A DNA stretch of 64,000 bases from Microbacteriaceae bacterium 3FA27C10 (lineage in GTDB: Bacteria > Actinomycetota > Actinomycetes > Actinomycetales > Microbacteriaceae): positions 1-64,000 of the forward strand of contig SCNI01000002.1 of the NCBI GenBank assembly GCA_005502775.1, read 5' to 3'. Every line of letters starts with the position of its first letter. Within the stretch, counting starts at the first letter, position 1. Shown here piece after piece: positions 18,486 through 29,383 of this stretch. A program made the translations under genes and the position numbers. The notes beneath the pieces are model-generated. The model saw nothing but the letters and a program-made list of their open reading frames with translations. It had not been told where the DNA came from and did no database searches.

Positions 18486-19730
18486 ATGGCTGCATCAAAG
18501 AAGATCTTCGGCATCGTTCTGGCCGGAGGTGAGGGCAAGCGACTCATGCCCCTCACGGCCGATCGGGCCAAGCCCGGCGTCCCTTTCGGAGGCGGCTACC
18601 GTCTCATCGACTTCGCGCTCTCGAACCTCGTCAACTCGGGGCTGCGGCAGATCGTCGTGCTCACGCAGTACAAGTCGCACTCGCTCGACCGGCACGTCTC
18701 GCAGACCTGGCACCTCGACGGACTGCTCAACTCCTACATCGCCTCGGTGCCCGCCCAGCAGCGCCTCGGCAAGCGCTGGTTCAGCGGCTCGGCCGACGCC
18801 ATCCTGCAGTCGCTCAACCTCATCCGCGACGAGAAGCCCGACATCGTGGTCGTGGTCGGCGCCGACCACGTCTACCGCATGGACTTCGACCAGATGATCC
18901 AGGCGCACATCGCCTCGGGCAAGGGCGCCACCGTGGCGGCCATCCGCCAGCCGATCGAGCTCTCCGACCAGTTCGGCATCATCCAGACCTCGGCCGACGA
19001 CCCGACCGTGATCACCGAGTTCCTCGAGAAGCCGAAAGACGCCCTCGGCCTCGCCGACTCCCCGCACGAGGTGCTGGCCTCCATGGGCAACTACATCTTC
19101 GACGCCGACCAGCTGATCGACGCCGTCATCCGCGACGGCGAGCGGCCGGAGTCGAGCCACGACATGGGCGGCGACATCATCCCGGCCTTCGTGGCAGCCG
19201 GCAACGCGGCGGTCTACGACCTCAAGCGCAACGAGGTGCCGGGTTCCACCGACCGCGACCGCTACTACTGGCGCGACGTGGGAACCATCGACTCGTTCTA
19301 CGACGCTCATCAAGACCTCATCTCGGCCCTCCCGGTGTTCAACCTCTACAACGAGAACTGGCCCATCTACACGCAGCAGCTCAACTCGCCCCCGGCGAAG
19401 TTCGTGCGCGACAGCCGCGGCAACGCGGGCGTGACGGTGGAGTCGATCGTGTCGCTCGGCTGCCTGATCTCGGGCGCGCGCGTCGAGGACAGCGTGCTGG
19501 GCCCGTGGACCACGGTCGACTCCGGGGCCCTCGTGCAGCAGTCGGTGGTGTTCGACCGCGTGCGCATCGAACCGGATGCGGTGGTGCGCCGGGCTATCCT
19601 GGACAAGAACGTGGTCGTGACCGCGGGCGCCCAGGTGGGCGTCGACCCCGACCGCGACCGGGAGCGGGGATTCACGGTCACCGACTCGGGCATCACGGTC
19701 GTCGGCAAGGGAGTACGCGTCGTTCCATGA
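18486..19730 (+). CDS. glgC: Glucose-1-phosphate adenylyltransferase
   Basis: Makes ADP-glucose from ATP and glucose-1-phosphate, the committed step of glycogen synthesis; 414 residues. The nucleotidyltransferase motif [22 protein letters not shown] starts the protein, followed by [11 protein letters not shown], the sugar-phosphate-binding FLEKPKD, and a left-handed beta-helix C-terminal domain. The ATG at 18486 is favoured over an ATG at 18474 that lies inside the -10 box. It pairs with the divergent glgA as in mycobacteria. The stop overlaps the serB start by ATGA, so serB is translated from the same message. Confidence 0.95.
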   Translation: MAASKKIFGIVLAGGEGKRLMPLTADRAKPGVPFGGGYRLIDFALSNLVNSGLRQIVVLTQYKSHSLDRHVSQTWHLDGLLNSYIASVPAQQRLGKRWFSGSADAILQSLNLIRDEKPDIVVVVGADHVYRMDFDQMIQAHIASGKGATVAAIRQPIELSDQFGIIQTSADDPTVITEFLEKPKDALGLADSPHEVLASMGNYIFDADQLIDAVIRDGERPESSHDMGGDIIPAFVAAGNAAVYDLKRNEVPGSTDRDRYYWRDVGTIDSFYDAHQDLISALPVFNLYNENWPIYTQQLNSPPAKFVRDSRGNAGVTVESIVSLGCLISGARVEDSVLGPWTTVDSGALVQQSVVFDRVRIEPDAVVRRAILDKNVVVTAGAQVGVDPDRDRERGFTVTDSGITVVGKGVRVVP

Positions 19731-20452
19731 CAGAAGAAGTGCTGGCTCACGAGTCCCTTCCCGCGAGCCGGCCGTCTGCCGGTGAGACGCGCGACCCGGT
19801 CGCCCCCGCCGCATCCGCTCGCTTCCTCGTCGTGCTCGACGTCGACTCGACGCTGATCGAGAACGAGGTCATCGAGATGCTCGCGGATGCCGCGGGCTCC
19901 CACGCGCTCGTCGCCGGCATCACCGAGCGCGCCATGAGCGGCGAGATCGACTTCGCCGAGAGCCTGCGTGAGCGGGTGGCGACGCTGGCCGGGCTGCCGG
20001 ACTCGGTGTTCGAGGAGGTGCGGGCAGCCGTCGAGATCACGCGGGGCGTGCCCGAGATGATCGCGGAGCTGCACGCCTCCGGCTCGCTCGTCGGCGTCGT
20101 CTCCGGCGGTTTCCATGAGATCCTCGACCCGCTTGCGGAGTCGCTCGGCCTCGACTTCTGGCGCGCCAACCGGCTCGGCGTGGCCGACGGCGTTCTGACG
20201 GGCTCGGTCTCCGGCCCCATCGTCGACCCGCAGAGCAAAGCGGATGCGCTCACCGAGTGGGCTGCATCCGCCGGCGTTCCCCTTTCCCGCACGGTCGCCG
20301 TCGGCGACGGTGCCAACGACCTCCGCATGATGGAGATCGCCGGCCTCGCGGTGGCCTTCGACGCCCGCCCCGTCGTGCGCGCGAGGGCCGACCTCGCCCT
20401 CAACGAGCGCGACCTCAGCGCTCTACTCCCCCTCCTAGGCCTCAGGGGATGA
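19727..20452 (+). CDS. serB: Phosphoserine phosphatase
   Basis: Last step of serine synthesis, hydrolysing phosphoserine; HAD superfamily, 241 residues. The HAD motif I is [10 protein letters not shown] (Asp38, Asp40), followed by motif II VVSGGF and motif [12 protein letters not shown]. The first 30 residues are a non-conserved leader; no ACT domain is present. The start overlaps the glgC stop as ATGA, so it depends on glgC transcription. The last 11 bases overlap the fabG 3' end on the other strand. Confidence 0.93.
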   Translation: MTEEVLAHESLPASRPSAGETRDPVAPAASARFLVVLDVDSTLIENEVIEMLADAAGSHALVAGITERAMSGEIDFAESLRERVATLAGLPDSVFEEVRAAVEITRGVPEMIAELHASGSLVGVVSGGFHEILDPLAESLGLDFWRANRLGVADGVLTGSVSGPIVDPQSKADALTEWAASAGVPLSRTVAVGDGANDLRMMEIAGLAVAFDARPVVRARADLALNERDLSALLPLLGLRG

Positions 20453-21134
20453 CGGCCCCCGTGATGTAGGCGGCGTCGTCGGAGGCGAGCCAGGCCACGG
20501 CCTTGGCGACCTCCTGGGCCGAGCCGTAGCGGCCGGCCGGGATGCTCTTCTTGTACTCCGCCTGCTGCGCCTCGGGCAGCTCGGCGGTCATGTCGGTCTC
20601 GATGAAGCCGGGCGCCACGACGTTCGCCGTGATGCCGCGGGCGCCGAGCTCGCGTGAGATCGAGCGCGCGAAGCCCACGAGGGCGCTCTTCGAGGCGCTG
20701 TAGTTGACCTGCCCGGCGGAGCCGTAGAGGCCGACCACGCTCGAGATCAGCACGATGCGGCCGAAGCGGGCCTTGAGCATCCCTTTCGACGCCCGCTTCA
20801 CCACGCGGAAGGCGCCGGTGAGGTTCGTGTCGATCACGCTCGTGAAGTCGTCCTCCGACATGCGCAGCAGCAGCATGTCGCGGGTGATGCCGGCGTTCGC
20901 CACGACGACCTCGACCGGGCCGAGCTCCTTCTCGACCTGGTCGAACGCGGAATCGATGGAGGCGGCATCCGTCACGTCGGCGATCACGGTGAGGGTGCCC
21001 GCGGGGCCGGCGCCGGAGCGTGCGGTGACCGCCACCCGGTGGCCCTGTGCCACGAACTCCTCGGCGAGGGCGTAGCCGATCCCGCGGTTTCCGCCGGTGA
21101 TGAGAACGGTGCGGGGAGTGGTCGGAGTGGTCAC
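20442..21134 (-). CDS. fabG: 3-oxoacyl-ACP reductase FabG-like, shortened C terminus
   Basis: Short-chain dehydrogenase/reductase of 230 residues that reduces beta-ketoacyl-ACP with NADPH in fatty acid synthesis. It has cofactor motif TGGNRGIG (13-20), NAG (80-82), Ser132, Tyr145 and Lys149. The protein stops at ITGAVIP, whereas FabG proteins normally continue with VDGG and a few more residues that complete the last strand and contact the neighbouring subunit. The 3' end overlaps serB by 11 bases. No single-base shift restores a VDGG segment downstream. Function is probably kept but should be checked. The upstream neighbour is the divergent DUF3099 operon. Confidence 0.9.
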   Translation of the reverse strand: MTTPTTPRTVLITGGNRGIGYALAEEFVAQGHRVAVTARSGAGPAGTLTVIADVTDAASIDSAFDQVEKELGPVEVVVANAGITRDMLLLRMSEDDFTSVIDTNLTGAFRVVKRASKGMLKARFGRIVLISSVVGLYGSAGQVNYSASKSALVGFARSISRELGARGITANVVAPGFIETDMTAELPEAQQAEYKKSIPAGRYGSAQEVAKAVAWLASDDAAYITGAVIP

Positions 21135-21217
21135 GGCGGGGTGTTCCTAACGTCGGTGCGATGGTCGAGCTGTACCAGCTTAGGAGCAGATTCCGGAGCG
21201 TAGGCTAAGGGGGAATC

Positions 21218-21580
21218 ATGAAGAGCCCGAAGCAGTCCCTCACGAGTCTTCCGCAGTCGCCCGACGACGAGCGGCGCAAGCGCATGATCAAGTACCTCAT
21301 CGTGATGGGCGTGCGCCTCGCGTGCCTCGTGCTGGTGCTGTTCGTGCACGTGTGGTGGGCCGTGGTGCTGCTCGCGATCGGCGCCATCCTGCTCCCGTAC
21401 TTCGCGGTGGTGCTCGCGAACGTGGGCACCTCCTGGGTGAGCCGGGCCGAGCGGCCGACGGCAATCGAGGTGTACCGCAACCCGGTTCCACCGCAGGGGG
21501 TCGGCACCGAGACGCAGGGCGCCGGTGCGAGCGAGCCCCACACCTCCGGGATGTCCGGCGGGCCGGAGCCCCGATCGTGA
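21218..21580 (+). CDS. DUF3099 domain membrane protein
   Basis: A 120-residue protein with a charged N terminus and two hydrophobic segments at about 24-42 and 45-66, followed by a polar, Pro/Gly-rich cytoplasmic tail. It matches the actinobacterial DUF3099 pattern; no activity is known. The start has AAGGGGG six bases upstream, and a TAGGCT -10 box at 21201 would leave a leader of only about five bases. It is the first gene of a three-gene overlapping operon with the small Cys/His protein and SURF1. Confidence 0.85.
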   Translation: MKSPKQSLTSLPQSPDDERRKRMIKYLIVMGVRLACLVLVLFVHVWWAVVLLAIGAILLPYFAVVLANVGTSWVSRAERPTAIEVYRNPVPPQGVGTETQGAGASEPHTSGMSGGPEPRS

Positions 21581-21807
21581 TCGGGCTGGGTCTCGAACCC
21601 GGCGCCGAGGAGTGCTCGCGCGCCGGATGCCGGGAGGAAGCGCGCTGGCGTATCGAGTGGCGCAACCCCAAGATCCACAGCGAGGAGCGCCGTAAGGTCT
21701 GGCTCGCCTGCGATGAACACGTGGACTACCTGCGCGAGTTCCTCGGCGCGCGTGACTTCCCGGTGCTGGTCGCGCCGCTCGCAGCGGCGGGAGCGGTCGA
21801 GGCATGA
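21577..21807 (+). CDS. Small Cys/His-rich protein, possible zinc-binding
   Basis: A 76-residue protein starting at a GTG that overlaps the DUF3099 stop (GTGA). Cys13, Cys18, Cys45 and His48, arranged CxxxxC ... CDEH, look like a four-ligand zinc site around the core EWRNPKIHSEERRKVWLACDEH. Relatives in actinobacteria are often labelled acetone carboxylase, but nothing here resembles that large enzyme, so I treat that label as a misannotation. It sits between DUF3099 and SURF1 with overlapping codons on both sides, so it is translated with them and may serve the respiratory chain or membrane (inference). Confidence 0.75.
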   Translation: MIGLGLEPGAEECSRAGCREEARWRIEWRNPKIHSEERRKVWLACDEHVDYLREFLGARDFPVLVAPLAAAGAVEA

Positions 21808-22643
21808 ACGGGTGGCGTTTCGTGCTCAGCCGGCGCTGGGCCGGCTACCTCGCGCTCACCATCGTGTTCGCGATCATCTGCGTGCTCCTCGCCATGTGGC
21901 AGCTCGCCCGGCGCGACGAGGCCGTCGCCGAGATCAACCGGGTCGCCACCAACTTCGATGCCGACCCCACGGCCCTTGCGGATGCTCTCCCCCAGCTCGA
22001 CTCGTATGACCCGTCACAGGAGTGGCTCACGGTCTCGATGACCGGGCACTACCTGGTCGACCAGCAGACACTCGTCCGCAACCGCCCGCTCGGCGGAGAC
22101 GTCGGCTTCGACGTGCTCGTGCCCTTCCAGCTCGCGAACGGCGACGTCTTCATCGTCGACCGCGGCTGGGTGCCGACCGGCCAGCAGCAGGATGTCCCGG
22201 ACGCCATCCCCGCCGCCCCCACCGGCACCGTCACGGTCGTCGCCCGGTTGAAGGCCGGCGAGCCGCATCTCGACAACCGCGGTGCGGTCGCCGGGCAGAT
22301 CGCGACGATCGAGCTCCCGGTGCTCGCCGCGCAGGTGGGCCTGCCGACGTACACGGCCGCCTACGGGCTGCTCGCCTCAGAAGACCCGGCTCCCGCCGAG
22401 CGCCCGACGGCCATGCCGAAGCCGGTGCCCGACGAGGGCGCCCATCTCTCGTACACCTTCCAGTGGTTCGCCTTCGGGCTGCTCGCCTTCGTGGGCCTCG
22501 GCTACGTCGTGCGGCAGGAGTTCCGCCGCGTCAACGAAGACGACCCGGAGGAGCAGGAGCGCGCCGCCGAGCGCGAGCGCAAGCGCCTGGCCAAGAAGAC
22601 CGACGCCGAGATCGAAGACGAGATCATCGACCGCACTCGCTGA
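21804..22643 (+). CDS. SURF1 family cytochrome oxidase assembly protein
   Basis: Membrane protein of 279 residues. Hydrophobic helices at about 15-33 and 228-246 bracket an extracytoplasmic domain containing RNRPLGGDVGFDVLVPF and FIVDRGWVP, both SURF1 hallmarks. SURF1 helps insert heme a into cytochrome aa3 oxidase. The heme A synthesis genes ctaA/ctaB are also in this window (29384-31296), which fits. The C-terminal 45 residues are highly charged and cytoplasmic. The ATG overlaps the stop of the small upstream gene (ATGA). Confidence 0.9.
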   Translation: MNGWRFVLSRRWAGYLALTIVFAIICVLLAMWQLARRDEAVAEINRVATNFDADPTALADALPQLDSYDPSQEWLTVSMTGHYLVDQQTLVRNRPLGGDVGFDVLVPFQLANGDVFIVDRGWVPTGQQQDVPDAIPAAPTGTVTVVARLKAGEPHLDNRGAVAGQIATIELPVLAAQVGLPTYTAAYGLLASEDPAPAERPTAMPKPVPDEGAHLSYTFQWFAFGLLAFVGLGYVVRQEFRRVNEDDPEEQERAAERERKRLAKKTDAEIEDEIIDRTR

Positions 22644-22675
22644 CCCTCCTCGCGACCCGCCGCGAGGCGGGCGGG

Positions 22676-22679
<4 letters not shown>
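22640..22679. terminator. Bidirectional terminator overlapping two stop codons
   Basis: Outer arms CTGACCC (22640-22646) and GGGTCAG (22673-22679), inner arms CCTCGCG (22648-22654) and CGCGAGG (22661-22667). The outer arms contain the TGA of SURF1 and, on the other strand, the TGA of the ABC-F gene, so the hairpin doubles as the end of both genes. Confidence 0.65.
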
Positions 22680-24274
<1,595 letters not shown>

Positions 24275-24293
24275 AGGGATATCCAATTCTTTC

Positions 24294-24309
24294 GTTGTGT
24301 TTCCACAAC
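24294..24309. promoter_or_regulatory. Inverted repeat upstream of bioY, possible operator
   Basis: GTTGTG-TTTC-CACAAC is a perfect 6-base inverted repeat with a 4-base spacer. It lies in the 188-base divergent gap between the ABC-F gene and bioY, just upstream of a possible bioY -35. It could bind a regulator such as a biotin repressor. The sequence does not match a biotin operator that I can name with confidence. Confidence 0.35.
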
Positions 24310-24313
24310 AGGC

Positions 24314-24341
24314 TTGAGGGGGAGGTGCCTTCTAGTATATT
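24314..24341 (+). promoter_or_regulatory. Possible bioY promoter
   Basis: TTGAGG (24314-24319), a 16-base spacer and TATATT (24336-24341) form a plausible promoter. It would leave a leader of about 115 bases before bioY. The remainder of the gap holds no feature that I can name. Confidence 0.4.
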
Positions 24342-24462
24342 TCCAGGGACACCGGCGGCTGACCGCTGCTCGCTGTCCGCGCAATCGCCGTGCGTCCGGC
24401 TCCGGTTTTCCCCGGCCTCGCGATCGCTCCGCCCCGATGTCGCACCGAGAAGGAGACACCGC

Positions 24463-25053
24463 ATGTCCACCCTGTCCCTGGCCGCTGGCCGCCCCACCCT
24501 CGCCGATCGGCTGATCAGCCGCAGCCTCGTGAGCGACGCCCTCCTGGTCGTCGGCGGAGCCGCCTTCACCGGCCTGCTCGCGCAGGTCGTCATCCCGCTC
24601 CAGCCGGTGCCGATCACGGGCCAGACCCTCGCGGTGCTGCTCGTCGGGAGCACCCTCGGCGCCGTGCGCGGCTCCCTCGCGATGGTGGTCTACGCCCTGC
24701 TCGGCGTCGTGGGCGTGCCGTGGTTCACGGAGGCCTCCTCGGGCTGGCACGTCGTCGCGGGCCCGACCGGCGGCTACATCGTCGGCTTCATCTTCGCCGC
24801 CGGGCTCACCGGATGGCTCGCCCAGCGCCAGTGGGACCGCCGCGTCATCGGCGCCTTCGTCTCCTTCATGGCCGGCACCGGCGTCACCTTCGCGATCGGC
24901 CTCCCCTGGCTCGCCGTCGCGCTCGGACTGAACCTCGAGCAGACCCTCCAGGCCGGCCTCTACCCCTTCATCATCGGCGGCGTCATCAAGGCTCTCGTCG
25001 CGGCGGGCGTCATCCCGCTCGCCTGGAAGCTCACCGACCGCTTCAAGAAGTAG
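24463..25053 (+). CDS. bioY: Biotin transporter BioY
   Basis: Substrate-binding membrane subunit (S component) of a biotin ECF transporter, 196 residues with six hydrophobic segments. Typical BioY features are PLQPVPITGQTLAVLL in the first loop and GPTGGYIVGF in the middle. The start is set by AGAAGGAGACACC before the ATG at 24463. Neither the energising ATPase BioM nor BioN is adjacent, so it either works with a shared ECF module or alone. A hairpin element follows the stop. A palindrome upstream could give biotin-dependent control. Confidence 0.93.
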   Translation: MSTLSLAAGRPTLADRLISRSLVSDALLVVGGAAFTGLLAQVVIPLQPVPITGQTLAVLLVGSTLGAVRGSLAMVVYALLGVVGVPWFTEASSGWHVVAGPTGGYIVGFIFAAGLTGWLAQRQWDRRVIGAFVSFMAGTGVTFAIGLPWLAVALGLNLEQTLQAGLYPFIIGGVIKALVAAGVIPLAWKLTDRFKK

Positions 25054-25072
25054 CCTCCGGCACCCCGTCGAG

Positions 25073-25121
25073 AAGTCGTAAATGGCCCCTAACCGAACTG
25101 GTTAGGGGCCATTTGCGACTT
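25073..25121. repeat. Palindromic intergenic element B (probable bidirectional terminator)
   Basis: Arms of 21 bases at 25073-25093 and 25101-25121 (AAGTCGTAAATGGCCCCTAAC and its complement with one G-U pair), loop CGAACTG. Upstream CCCCGTCGAGAAGTCG matches element A at 4979-4993 almost exactly. It sits in the convergent gap between bioY and sufT. Confidence 0.8.
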
Positions 25122-25149
25122 GTGGGCGCACGACGTGCGGCGCGGCAAG

Positions 25150-25479
25150 CTAGATGCTGAAGCCCAGGGCTCGCATCATGTCGCGGCCGTCGTCGGTGAT
25201 CTTGTCGGGGCCCCACGGTGGCATCCACACCCAGTTGATGCGGAACTGCTCGACGACGCCGTCGAGCGCCTCGGCGGTCTGCTCCTCGAGCACGTCGGTG
25301 AGGGGGCAGCCCGCGCTCGTGAGCGTCATGCTGATGACGAGCGCGTCTTGCTCGGCGTCCCAGCCGAGGTCGTAGATGAGACCGAGGTCGACGATGTTCA
25401 CGCCGAGCTCCGGGTCCATCACGTCTTTCAGCGCCTCTTCGACCTGGTCGAAGAGCTGAGGTTCCAGTGTCGTGACCAT
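25150..25479 (-). CDS. sufT: Metal-sulfur cluster assembly factor, SufT/MIP18 (DUF59) family
   Basis: Small cytoplasmic maturation factor of 109 residues that helps deliver or repair Fe-S clusters on target proteins. The DUF59 hallmarks are DPELGVNIVDLGLIYD (from Asp22) and the reactive Cys58 in TSAGCPLTD. It is the last gene of the suf operon, starting four bases after the sufC stop. In Gram-positive relatives SufT acts under high Fe-S demand. The C terminus GFSI is ordinary for the family. An element B hairpin ends the operon. Confidence 0.92.
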   Translation of the reverse strand: MVTTLEPQLFDQVEEALKDVMDPELGVNIVDLGLIYDLGWDAEQDALVISMTLTSAGCPLTDVLEEQTAEALDGVVEQFRINWVWMPPWGPDKITDDGRDMMRALGFSI

Positions 25480-25483
25480 TTCG

Positions 25484-26248
<765 letters not shown>

Positions 26249-26249
26249 G

Positions 26250-26576
26250 CTAATCAATCACTTTCGTCACGGTCGGGTCGATGTAGATGTCCCCGTCGAT
26301 CACCTGGATCTCGAAGACGGGAACGGGCTCGTAGGCGGGCAGCGTGAGCGGCTTGCCGGTCTCGAGCGAGAATTTGGAGCCGTGCGCCCAGCACTCGAGC
26401 GTGTCGTCCTCGACGAAGCCCTCGGCGAGCGAGATGTCGCCGTGGGTGCAGGTGTCGCCGATGGCGTGGCACTCCCCCGCGCTGTCCTTCACCAGGGCGA
26501 TGGCGACGCCGCCCACCACCACGCGCAACGCCTGGTTCACGGGCACGTCGTCGAACGCGCAGACCTTCTCCGCCAT
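26250..26576 (-). CDS. Rieske [2Fe-2S] ferredoxin-like protein in the suf operon
   Basis: A 108-residue Rieske protein (non-heme iron oxygenase ferredoxin-subunit type). Cluster ligands are Cys43-x-His45 (CTH) and Cys62-x2-His65 (CWAH). It has no membrane anchor. Such a gene between sufD and sufC is a recurring actinobacterial arrangement; its part in Fe-S assembly is thought to be electron transfer but is not settled. It starts two bases after the sufD stop, so translation is tightly linked. A dioxygenase partner is not in sight, which argues against a catabolic role. Confidence 0.92.
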   Translation of the reverse strand: MAEKVCAFDDVPVNQALRVVVGGVAIALVKDSAGECHAIGDTCTHGDISLAEGFVEDDTLECWAHGSKFSLETGKPLTLPAYEPVPVFEIQVIDGDIYIDPTVTKVID

Positions 26577-26578
26577 CG

Positions 26579-27757
26579 CTAGCGCACCCCGGCAGCCTGG
26601 GCCCGCAGGAGCTCGGCCTCGATCGACTCGCTGAGACGCGCCTCGAGTGCGGGCGAGCCGATCTGCTGGATGATCTCGGCCAGGAAGCCGCGCACGACGA
26701 GCCGGCGGGCTTCTTCCTCGCTGATGCCGCGCGACTGCAGGTAGAACAGCTGCTCGTCGTCGAATCGCCCGGTCGACGAGGCATGGCCCGCGCCCACGAT
26801 GTTCCCCGTCTCGATCTCGAGGTTCGGGATGCTGTCGGCTCGTGGCCCTTCGCTCAGCACCAGGTTGCGGTTCTGCTCGTAGCTGTCCGTGCCGTCGGCG
26901 TGCGGTCCGATGAGCACGTCGCCGACCCACACGGTGTGAGCGCCCTGGCCCTGCAGTGCACCCTTGTAGTTCACCCGGCTGCGGGTGTTGGCGGCCACGT
27001 GGTCGATGTAGGGGCGCTGCTCGAAGTACTGGCCGGCATCGGCGAAGTAGAGGCCGAACGCATCCGTCGACGCGTTCTGCTCCACGAGGTGGATGGCGGG
27101 ATTGACCCGCACGACGTCGCCGCCGAGCGACACGATCACGTGCCGGAGGGTGGCGTCGCGACCCACCCGCGCGAAGTGGCTGGAGAGGTGCAGGGCGGTG
27201 TCGTCCCACTCCTGCACGGTCACGACGGTGAGCTGCGCGCCGTCGCCGAGCACGATCTCGACGTTCTCGGTGAGGTTCGCCTCGCCGTAGTGCTCCAGGA
27301 TGACGGTGCCGTGCGCGTTCGCCGTCGCCTCGATCACGAGGTGCGCGGCCCGCGGCTCCGTTCCGAAGCGGTCGCGGCGGATGACGAGCTCGGCCGACTC
27401 CTCGCCGGAGACGGTGACGTGCAGCACCTTCTCGACGCTCGACCAGGCATTCGCCGAGGCGCGGTCTTCGGGGATGCCCGCCGACCCCACCGAGGCGTGG
27501 GTGCGGTCGACCCATTCCACGGCGGTGCCGGTCGACTCCGAGTAGGTGAAGGCCACGGGCGAGCCGTCGAGCTCGCCGTCGATGAGGTGCTTGATCTTGT
27601 CGAGCGGGATGAACTTCCACTCGAACTCGCGGCCGGTCACGGCCTCGAAGTCCTCCACGGAGGTCGAGGAGGGGCGCTCCGACCGGGTCTGGACGGGAAC
27701 GAACGCCGTCGCGGTCGACGCGACGACCTCGGCGGTTGCTGTGCTGTCGGGTGCCAT
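26579..27757 (-). CDS. sufD: Fe-S cluster assembly protein SufD
   Basis: Scaffold subunit of 392 residues that pairs with SufB and SufC. It shows the C-terminal SufBD beta-helix core with GAGHASSTGRFDDEQLFYLQ and SRGISEEEARRLVVRGF. The His in GAGHASS corresponds to the conserved SufD histidine implicated in cluster building. The N-terminal 35 residues are variable. The start directly abuts the sufB stop. Function follows from family and operon. Confidence 0.95.
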   Translation of the reverse strand: MAPDSTATAEVVASTATAFVPVQTRSERPSSTSVEDFEAVTGREFEWKFIPLDKIKHLIDGELDGSPVAFTYSESTGTAVEWVDRTHASVGSAGIPEDRASANAWSSVEKVLHVTVSGEESAELVIRRDRFGTEPRAAHLVIEATANAHGTVILEHYGEANLTENVEIVLGDGAQLTVVTVQEWDDTALHLSSHFARVGRDATLRHVIVSLGGDVVRVNPAIHLVEQNASTDAFGLYFADAGQYFEQRPYIDHVAANTRSRVNYKGALQGQGAHTVWVGDVLIGPHADGTDSYEQNRNLVLSEGPRADSIPNLEIETGNIVGAGHASSTGRFDDEQLFYLQSRGISEEEARRLVVRGFLAEIIQQIGSPALEARLSESIEAELLRAQAAGVR

Positions 27758-29176
27758 CTAGCCTACGGAGCCTTCCATGCCCATCTCGATGAGCTTGTTG
27801 AGTTCGAGTGCGTACTCCATCGGGAGCTCGCGGGCGATCGGCTCGATGAAGCCGCGCACGATCATCGCCATCGCCTCGTCTTCGGGGAGCCCCCGCGACA
27901 TGAGGTAGAAGAGCTGCTCCTCGGAGACCTTGGAGACCGTGGCCTCGTGGCCGAGCTGCACGTCGTCGACCCGGATGTCGATGGCCGGGTAGGTGTCGGA
28001 GCGCGAGATCGTGTCCACCAGCAGGGCGTCGCAGCGCACCGTGTTGGCCGAGTGGTGGGCGTTCTCCGCCATCCGCACCTCGCCGCGGTAGCCGGCCCGC
28101 CCGCCGCCGCGCGCGATCGACTTCGAGACGATCGACGACTGCGTGTAGGGCGCCATGTGGATCATCTTGGCGCCGGCGTCCTGGTGCTGGCCGGGGCCCG
28201 CGAAGGCCACCGAGAGCGTCTCGCCCTTGGCGTGCTCGCCGACCAGGTAGATCGACGGGTACTTCATGGTGACTTTGGAGCCGATGTTGCCGTCGATCCA
28301 CTCCATCGTCGCGCCCTCGTGGGCGATGGCCCGCTTGGTGACGAGGTTGTAGACGTTGTTCGACCAGTTCTGGATCGTCGTGTAGCGAACGCGGGCGTTC
28401 TTCTTGACGATGATCTCCACCACGGCCGAGTGCAGCGAGTCGCTCTTGTAGATCGGGGCCGTGCAGCCCTCGATGTAGTGCACGTACGAGCCCTCGTCGG
28501 CGATGATCAGCGTGCGCTCGAACTGGCCCATGTTCTCGGTGTTGATGCGGAAGTAGGCCTGCAGCGGGATCTCCACGTGCACGCCGGGCGGCACGTAGAC
28601 GAACGACCCGCCCGACCAGACGGCCGTGTTGAGCGCGGCGAACTTGTTGTCGCCGGAGGGGATGACGGTGCCGAAGTACTCCGTGAAGAACTCGGGGTGC
28701 TCGCGCAGCGCGGTGTCGGTGTCCATGAAGATGACGCCCTGGGCCTCGAGGTCTTCGCGGATCTGGTGGTAGACCACCTCCGACTCGTACTGCGCAGCGA
28801 CGCCGGAGACGAGGCGCTGGCGCTCCGCCTCGGGGATGCCGAGCTTCTCGTAGGTGTTCTTGATGTCGTCGGGCAGGTCGTCCCAGGTCTGGGCCTGCTT
28901 CTCCGTGGAGCGCACGAAGTACTTGATGTTGTCGAAGTCGATGCCCGAGAGGTCGGCGCCCCAGGTGGGCATGGGCTTGCGGCCGAAGATCTGCAGAGCC
29001 TTCAGTCGCGTCTTGAGCATCCACTCCGGTTCGCTCTTGAGCGCGGAGATGTTGGCCACGACCGCTTCGTTGATCCCGCGTTTCGCGGAGGCCCCTGCGG
29101 CGTCGGAGTCGGACCAGCCGAACTCGTACACCCCCAGGTTCTCGAGTTCCGGTCGGTCGATGAGGACGTCTGACAT
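27758..29176 (-). CDS. sufB: Fe-S cluster assembly protein SufB
   Basis: Scaffold subunit of 472 residues on which Fe-S clusters are built. Clear family stretches include [19 protein letters not shown], the invariant [11 protein letters not shown], and the C-terminal [19 protein letters not shown]. The ATG at 29176 is selected because GGAAGGGAG stands just upstream; an in-frame ATG at 29224 has no site. It is the first gene of the operon. The 207 bases upstream, to the ctaA stop at 29384, must hold the promoter, but I see no convincing SufR or IscR box in them. No integrated intein is present. Confidence 0.95.
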   Translation of the reverse strand: MSDVLIDRPELENLGVYEFGWSDSDAAGASAKRGINEAVVANISALKSEPEWMLKTRLKALQIFGRKPMPTWGADLSGIDFDNIKYFVRSTEKQAQTWDDLPDDIKNTYEKLGIPEAERQRLVSGVAAQYESEVVYHQIREDLEAQGVIFMDTDTALREHPEFFTEYFGTVIPSGDNKFAALNTAVWSGGSFVYVPPGVHVEIPLQAYFRINTENMGQFERTLIIADEGSYVHYIEGCTAPIYKSDSLHSAVVEIIVKKNARVRYTTIQNWSNNVYNLVTKRAIAHEGATMEWIDGNIGSKVTMKYPSIYLVGEHAKGETLSVAFAGPGQHQDAGAKMIHMAPYTQSSIVSKSIARGGGRAGYRGEVRMAENAHHSANTVRCDALLVDTISRSDTYPAIDIRVDDVQLGHEATVSKVSEEQLFYLMSRGLPEDEAMAMIVRGFIEPIARELPMEYALELNKLIEMGMEGSVG

Positions 29177-29383
29177 GACTGACTCCCTTCCTGCTGTGGA
29201 CAACCCGCCGGTGGTCTCCGACATTCCATCGTCGCATCGAAGCGGACGTCGATCGGCGACTCAGGGTGGATTGTGTGGTGTCCGCGACATCGATCCCGGT
29301 GCGTTCACGGGCCACGGCCGTGCCGGCAGGGAATCGGCGGACGATGGGATCACACGATCATCGCGCGATCCTCACCATCGATT

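Noticed and set aside
20420-20460. A frameshift at the end of fabG as the cause of the short C terminus.
   Set aside because: Reading past the stop in each frame gives no VDGG-like segment, so a single lost or gained base does not explain it.
26577-29315. The long upstream extension of the Rieske gene reading through sufD and sufB in another frame.
   Set aside because: Only the last 108 codons match a protein family; sufD and sufB occupy the rest with full family matches.
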